A DNA stretch of 64,000 nucleotides from Blasia pusilla. Lineage: Eukaryota; Marchantiophyta; Marchantiopsida; Blasiales. Shown piece by piece: positions 58,330 through 64,000 of the stretch. A program made the translations under genes and the position numbers. The DNA lies in NCBI GenBank assembly GCA_050084515.1, contig CM114275.1, positions 9,858,001-9,922,000 on the forward strand. The letters run 5' to 3'. Each line of letters opens with the position of its first letter. The stretch's first letter is position 1. The notes under the pieces are model-generated. The model searched no databases and was not told the DNA's origin. It saw only the letters and a program-made list of their open reading frames with translations.

Positions 58330-59718
58330 TCTCAAGCTAGCACGTATCATGGCTAAGCTTGGGTCAACAGTACCATCCACATTTGGAAGATGACATGGCG
58401 CACAATTACGCACATGGTCCTTCCAAACAACTCCATCACGACCCTCCAATATGAGAACTCCAGAAGCTAACACCTCGCGCACTCGTAAAATAGTGCGGCC
58501 TGCCGTCACATCCAACGTTGTCGGGGCAATCTGCTGCAAATAGACATAGTCCCCCACATGGAACCTACGAATCGATGGTCGATAACCTCCACCTCGAATG
58601 GTTGCATACCGCAACGTATCCCTGTGTTGAGCAATGGCAATATTCTCAAAGGCTGTTGGCATAACTCTCCGAAAGAGCTCCGCTCGCTGAGAACACACCC
58701 TCATCCACATCTCTGGGTCATCAAGGTTCACCACCTCACTAGACTCCCGATGAATTGCTGTTGGCAAGTCTGGATCTCGGCCGTATAACAGAAAATAAGG
58801 TGAGAAGGAAGCCAAGGATGCTTGGCGACTAAACCTATACCCCATGGCTAACCATGGCAACCGAATATCCGGTCTCCAAGATGCCCCTTCAGAGGCCATA
58901 CTTGCGCAATGCCCTCTTCACCGCCTGAACCACACGCTCAGCCAAACCATCCGCCTCTGGATGATCTCGAGGCGTGGTCCGATGATCAATCAACGCCTTG
59001 TCACACAAGACCTGAAACTCACCCAAACTCAGACTGGTCGGTCAAGACTTCAGCTGGTGCACCAAAATGACTAAGCACTCTATCCGAAACGCATACGCGC
59101 CGTTCCTTACTCGCCTTGTCCGGTAATGCCACAAACTCAATCCACTTGGAGAAGTGCTCCACCATCACCAACACATATCGATGATGTCATAGTCAACGGT
59201 AACGGTCCCCAAAGTCCACACTCCAACGGTAACCCAACCCCATAATAGGCAAGGGGTGTAATTGTGGTGTAGGGGCATTAAATGATGCCCTCACCCGGTC
59301 ACAAACCATACAACGTGACACCAACTGCTGCACCTGAGTATGCATGCTACGCCACCAATATTGGCCAAGGAGTAAGCTATACGACGCTTTACCCCAAAAT
59401 GTCCCAACTCCTCATGGGCATGTCGCACAATGCGCTCTCTCGAGCCAAATGTGGCACTACTCGTACTCTACCATCCTCCCACACGCGGAGAATATGTGTT
59501 CCCTCCAATCGATACCTCTTAGCACGTTGAAGAACACGGTCTCGCTCCTTGGCACTCACTATGCCTGGCACCTTACCGGTCCGTAGGAACTCCAACACCA
59601 ACGCATCATCATGAATATCACGCTGATCCGCACCATCATCTCCAACCTTAGGATCAAGGTGGCCATCTACCCCCCGACTAGAGTAAGATATCATGTGGTC
59701 CTCCATACTAGAGTCCAC
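58330..59718 (-). pseudogene. gypsy D integrase and preceding linker
   Basis: The linker frame 59389-59718 reads SAKERDRVLQRAKRYRLEG, matching A and B. The zinc head and catalytic core (58900-59400) are spread over frames, with the Glu block DHPEADGLAERVVQAVKRAL near 58935-58995. The C-terminal domain in frame 58189-58899 shows WLAMGYRFSRQASLASFSP, RRFHVGDYVYLQQIAPTTL and the PHD finger. Frameshifts in the core would prevent integrase activity. Confidence 0.82.
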
Positions 59719-59842
59719 CTAACCAACATAAAAGGCGGATGCATGCCAAAGCGGCACCATCTCCTCATCAACCTCGCCATGCCATCTAGCCCTGTTGTAT
59801 CCTCTTGGCTAGTACATGGGTTCCTACTCAACCCATCAAGCA

Positions 59843-60990
59843 TCAAGGTTGGCAACCAGGTCTATGTACCACCTGGAAGTCATACTCCTGTAAGATAAGA
59901 GCCCACCGTGCAAGCTTCCCTGTAAGCTTGTCCGACTCCATCAACCACTTGAGCGGTTGGTGATCAGTAACAAGGGTAAACTGGGTGCCAAACAAGTAAC
60001 ACCTAAAGTGTGCCACAACCCACACTACTGCCAAGCACTCTCCCTCATATGAACTATAGCGCGACTCCGCTGCATTATTCGAATGACTTGCATAGGCCAC
60101 CACAAACTCCATGTGCTCATCATCATGTTGTGTCAACACCGCTCCAAGTCCCAACCTACTCCAATCGGTGTGTAGCTGAAATGGGCGCCCTTTGATAGGT
60201 CTCCTCAAGATAGGCGCCGCCACCAACTGGGCCTTAAGCTCCACAAAAGCTCTCTCCTGATCATCTCCCCAATGCCACTCTTGATCTGATTTCAGCAATT
60301 GGTTCAAAGGCTTTGCCATAGCACTAAATCCCTTCACATACCTCCGATAGTAGTTCGCCAATCCCATGAATGCTCGAACTCTACTCACATCTACCGGACG
60401 CGGAATAAGTGCTATAGCCTCCACCTTTGCTTGCTGAACTCCCAAACCACCTGGATAGATCACATGACCCAAGTACTCAATATCCTCATGGAAGAACTTA
60501 CACTTTCCTGGATGCAAACGTAGACCATGAGCTTTCAACCGCTCAAACACCATCTGCAAATGTATCTGATGCTCCTCCACCGTGTTACTGAACACCAAGA
60601 TATCATCAATGTAGCACCGAACAAAATCCAACCCTGCTAGGATCCTGTCCATCACTCTTTGAAACTCGGCAGGTGCATTCTTCAACCCAAAGGGTAAGAA
60701 TTTCCACCTGGTACAAACAATCCTTGCCATGAGAGTTGACACCCCAAAATCTTGTCTTGGCCTTGTCACTCTCCCGAATCGGAAATTGATGGTATCTCGC
60801 CAAGATCCAAAGTACTGAAAATCTTTACTGTCCCACCACATCAAAGATCTCCTCAGTGTAGGCATGGCATACCTATCGGCCTTGGTTTGCCGATTGATAG
60901 GACGGTAATCTCCACACATCCGCCTATCCGTGTAGTTGCCATGCATATCCTTTTTAGCACGCATGACAAAGTGGGCGATGCATACTCTCC
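59843..60990 (-). pseudogene. gypsy D reverse transcriptase and RNase H
   Basis: Open frame of 373 codons: KKDMHGNYTDRRMCGDYRP at the start, FLPFGLKNAPAEFQRVMDRI, the catalytic YIDDILVFS (near 60600), VSRVRAFMGLANYYRRYVKGF, RNase H with LHTDWSRLGLGAVLTQHDD, EGECLAVVWVVAHFRC and TDHQPLKWLME. A stretch between the first block and FLPFGL is out of frame: the expected YHQF, then KAKTRFWGV, is read in the neighbouring frame 60606-60803, so two compensating frameshifts are present. Confidence 0.9.
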
Positions 60991-61600
60991 ATGCGACAAC
61001 TCCACTAATCCAGCCTCCAAAAGGTCCAACGTCCTACTCGAATCAAGTCCCTCTCCATATCACTATATCGGTAGGGGACGACGGAAGATTGGCGTATCAC
61101 TAGCCAAATCAATCCGTATACCGGGTCCAACCAGAGAACCCAACTCCTTCATGCTAAAGGCAAAACAACTCCTATAAGCACGTAGGAGCCGTGTGTCAGC
61201 GTCGTTCTCACCTCCCGTAAGCTTGGGCCCAAGTAATGGCTCCCAAGTCTCCTCCTTTGGCACACTAGAGGGAGAGGCGATGCCATTGGTCGCTCATAAC
61301 CCCTCACAAGATGGTACACCCTTAGCTACACCATCATCTCGAGCAAATAACTCCTCCACCAAAGATGAGCAACCAACTCCACATGCCCACCATTACATCC
61401 CATTTACTCCAAGGATGCAAAATACTACTCTCCTTGCCTGACCGATGCCTCTACCGTCCCGGTAGCCATCGAGCTCATTACAAGGGGTGGAAGACCCTGA
61501 GACATAGTCCGAAGTCGATTTGCTCGCCATACCAAGACTCAAAATCCAAGTCAAACAATTCAGGTCCATGGCCTGACCCAACACATGACGTCGTGAAGCC

Positions 61601-62500
61601 TTAGAAATAGAAGCAACCATTTGTCACACCGATAGCAAATCCCATCGCACGCTCTCTTTCATCAGCGTTAGGCTCCACCAACTGTCGCACATGAGAATCC
61701 CATACAAGCCCCGTACCACCTTCCCTGTAGGCATGTGACGAGGGAAAACTCACAAATGTGGGTAGTGCCATCCTAGGCTGGCCCACACGGTTCACCACTG
61801 CCATGGGTGACCGATCAATAACCCTCACCACTTGAGAAAGTCGCCCAAGTATCAAGATACTATCCACTTTGTAAGGCGAGGATCGCCAGACCGCATCATA
61901 TGCTCGACGTAGAACCTCCCTAGGCAACAAGTTTGTCCACCACAAGCGTGGGCGATGTGCACGTGAGCCAACTCATGATGCATCAACAACACCGCTGGTC
62001 CAATCCAAGACCGCACCTCATGAACACTCGCCATCATCCGGGTCCGAGTGTCACCCAACAATGGAACATTCTCCAGAATGTAAGCTAGACCACGTGCCTG
62101 ATGAACCTGAAGATGTCGTAACACCCGTAACATCTCCCAAAACAATCGAGACCTAGGGTCATGTAATCCCTCACCGACCGACCAAAGACGTGTATGACCA
62201 CGACATGGCCATCCAAAGCAATCACCAAATCCACAGGACCAACCCTCTCAAGGTCCTGCGCCCCCAACAATGCAATGTGTGATGGTAAAGCACGCTGGTA
62301 CCCACGAATAGTTGATGGCTACAACAACTCAGGGTATCTCCGCATCAACTGACCAATATGTCGAGATGAGACTCTCTGGGCCGTCTCATCTCGCTCCACA
62401 TACACGTATCTCCGATAGGAATACCGGCCTGCAACATCGCACCAAACGGTGCTAATCCCACCAAAGAGATCTAACACACAAATACCCTCGGCGGATATTT
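61601..62500 (-). pseudogene. C5 cytosine DNA methyltransferase domain in gypsy D
   Basis: Minus-strand motifs in order: motif I CVLDLFGGIST (62459-62490), motif II-like YVYVERDET (about 62385-62410), RRYPELL, VGAQDLERVG, motif IV GWPC (62203-62214, catalytic Cys), DPRSRLFWEMLRVLRHLQ, motif VI YILENVPLL (about 62058-62085), motif VIII-like VGSRAHRPRLWWTNL (61924-61968) and the end block EPNADERERAMGFAIG (about 61625-61675). The four open stretches (62319-62756, 62085-62270, 61852-62145, 61601-61945) overlap by frameshift. The domain spans about 290 residues, the size of a minimal C5 catalytic domain, without a clear extra regulatory domain. It lies between protease and polymerase, so it would be made as part of the polyprotein. 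Confidence 0.88.
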
Positions 62501-63300
62501 CCATACAATGGGTGTAGTATCCAAAGGGGATAACCCAATGGACAGAAGTAGGAGTCCGCCGTGGGGCCTCCTCTTCCTCGTGAGATCTCTTGACCTCACA
62601 CCAAGCCTCCTGCACTAGGCGATCGCCTCTGCCGTAGTGCACCGCCTGAACTCCAAAGTGGCACATCCAACGATGAGGATGCCCTGCTGCAAAAATAGGG
62701 ACCTCCTCTACCTCCTCATGCGCAGGAGAATCCATAGCGTAAACATTACCCTCCAAAAAGTCTCGGCCAATTGACTACTCCACTAAAACCACCCACAGAT
62801 GCTAACATTTGTTGGGGAAGACCCTCCTGGTCGAGCCCTAGAAATAAATCTCACAGAACTTGGCTCATACGTCCATCCCGGACTGCCAACCTGGTCTATA
62901 AGACGCTGTCTCACCCAAGAATCCATCCGAAAACCCATCGGGTACACATCGCTCCTCCAACTAGTACATCATACGACTCGGTGATGTGACTACCGCAGAT
63001 ACTCCCAATCGGGAGCTATCGGTCGCATGATCTGGTCTCAATCATGCAGAAAACTTCTCCGTGTCATGAATTGAGACCTATCATTGGCTCCTCCAAGTGA
63101 TGTTTGAATCTGGAATGGGCAAGGTGAAGCTCGACCTCGAATACCCAAACCAATACATGCCGCCTTTCCCAACATCAAGGTTGGGCACCGAGTCTAACAA
63201 GACTCTATCTGGTCTATACACACTGCCCTATAGGACTCACCAATCGGAAGATCCCACTCCGGTTGTCCAACATACATACACCAAGTGTAAGCCTCTCACG
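62500..63300 (-). pseudogene. gypsy D protease and post-protease region
   Basis: The protease catalytic stretch reads VLLDSVPNLDVGK at about 63170-63210, corresponding to LLDSGAQPLMLGK in A, so the Gly of D-S-G is lost or frameshifted. The post-protease domain (62500-62990) shows ETASYRPGWQSG and LEGNVYAMDSP, which correspond to KTVSYRPGWRSG and LEGNAHAQDVP in A. WVIPFGYYTHCMEIS leads directly into methyltransferase motif I. Confidence 0.65.
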
Positions 63301-63821
63301 ATCAATGGTGGCGGGTGGTAATGCATCCATCTTCGCCATCGCCGCCGCCAAGTAGCACGCTTTGCTATTCAATGCTACTCATGACATAGAGGGTCGCTCC
63401 ACCGCAACACCCTCATCCACCTCAACACGTGTAGCAAGAACACCCCACGTTCACACAACGTGGTCGCTAATCGAAATACAGGAGCTAAGTCAACTCCTAA
63501 AGCCATCGCCTCGTGGCGAAAACAATGGGGATCCCAAACAAGTTGCCATCCGCAATATTGCATTGATCTTTGCACCCGTGTCTACTACACGCGATGTAGA
63601 TGCCTCGGTCCCCCCATCGGCTCAATAGGCGCGAGGAACCATGGATGGAGTCCTAAGCACCTCAAACAACAAGAATGATGGGAAGCCTAGCTCGCCTCCC
63701 ACCTCACCCCTCCGTGGGTCCAACTCACAAGAGCACCACGTGGCTCGACGCTCGAGTGGTTCCTCAGAATCGAATCTACTGGTGATGCCTCAACTTGTCT
63801 TTGCACTCGCCATATAAGAGA

Positions 63822-63943
63822 GATCATCCCTCCATAAGAGGTGGAAGCCCCCGCTCCCGATCAGATCAGGTTCGGGAGCAGGGCTCACCTCTTATGGAGG
63901 ATCAGGTTCGGGAACCGATCATCCCCTCCATAAGAGGTGGATA
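63822..63943. repeat. Foldback within gypsy D gag region
   Basis: Arms of about 28-30 bases (63830-63860 and 63872-63899; ctccataagaggtg.. and ..cacctcttatggag, including gctcccga/tcgggagc) form a near-perfect hairpin with an 11-base loop. A further direct copy of 'gatcatcccctccataagag' lies at 63917-63936, so the first arm is also duplicated in direct orientation. Confidence 0.8.
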
Positions 63944-64000
63944 CCAGTCATAGTAGCCAACTTCTGCTCCAACTGCTCAATCCTGGCAGCCATAGCTGAC

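Larger units (their letters stand above)
57445..64000 (-). mobile_element. Ty3/gypsy element D with DNA methyltransferase and PHD finger
   Basis: Minus-strand element entering from the right window edge. Reading from 64000 downward: C-terminal part of gag with a coiled segment (IEQLEQKLATM), protease region (63175-63205), post-protease domain (62500-62990), C5 DNA methyltransferase (61620-62500), linker (61063-61263), reverse transcriptase and RNase H (59843-61000), integrase (58330-59420), PHD finger (58195-58329) and 3' end B1-A2-B2 (57445-58018). The copy is inserted in a LINE. It is more diverged from A and B than they are from each other. It is the most complete copy in the window, though several frameshifts remain. 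Its 5' end is outside. Confidence 0.88.

Overview
The window reads as nuclear DNA of a land plant with a repeat-rich genome. Only two genes look intact: a single-exon flavin amine oxidase of the plant polyamine oxidase 5 type (13457-15223, minus) and a four-exon CCDC12/cwf18 spliceosome protein gene (51178-52636, plus). Almost everything else is decayed transposable element sequence. The species cannot be named from the sequence; a non-flowering plant lineage is a guess only.

Layout. 1-2716: 3' half of a LINE ending in a CT microsatellite. 2717-8740: old sequence without a recognisable gene. 8741-11430: a decayed Ty1/copia element lacking integrase. 12700-16550: the polyamine oxidase gene flanked by small Helitron-like repeats. 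16915-24200: two Ty3/gypsy elements head to head (E on minus, A on plus). 24201-31982: unrecognised old sequence with a small inverted-repeat element, a tRNA-Lys-like sequence, tandem duplications and a foldback. 31983-37245: gypsy element C, gag only. 37374-38058: MULE transposase fragment. 39136-40880: tandem arrays. 41341-47832: gypsy element B. 47833-57040: the CCDC12 gene and its surroundings. 57040-57444: a second LINE fragment, interrupted by gypsy element D (57445 to the window end, minus).

The main discovery is the gypsy family. All five copies (A-E) are related. Elements A and D carry a C5 cytosine DNA methyltransferase domain between the aspartyl protease and the reverse transcriptase; E keeps only its first motif. 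A, B and D end their integrase with a C4HC3 PHD finger. The inferred gene order is gag, protease, DNA methyltransferase, reverse transcriptase, RNase H, integrase, PHD finger. B has lost protease and methyltransferase, and C has lost everything after the start of the protease region. The termini are also odd: a segment 'A' (about 370-480 bp, with the TATA box) starts the element, and the 3' end reads B1-A2-B2, where B is a segment of about 100-140 bp. Copies B and C show the whole layout, and D shows the 3' half. This looks like a split direct repeat rather than ordinary identical LTRs.

All element genes are interrupted by stops and frameshifts, so none of these copies is likely to be autonomous. 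The domain order and motif calls are read directly from translated frames; relationships to known families are inferred from motif patterns without any database search.
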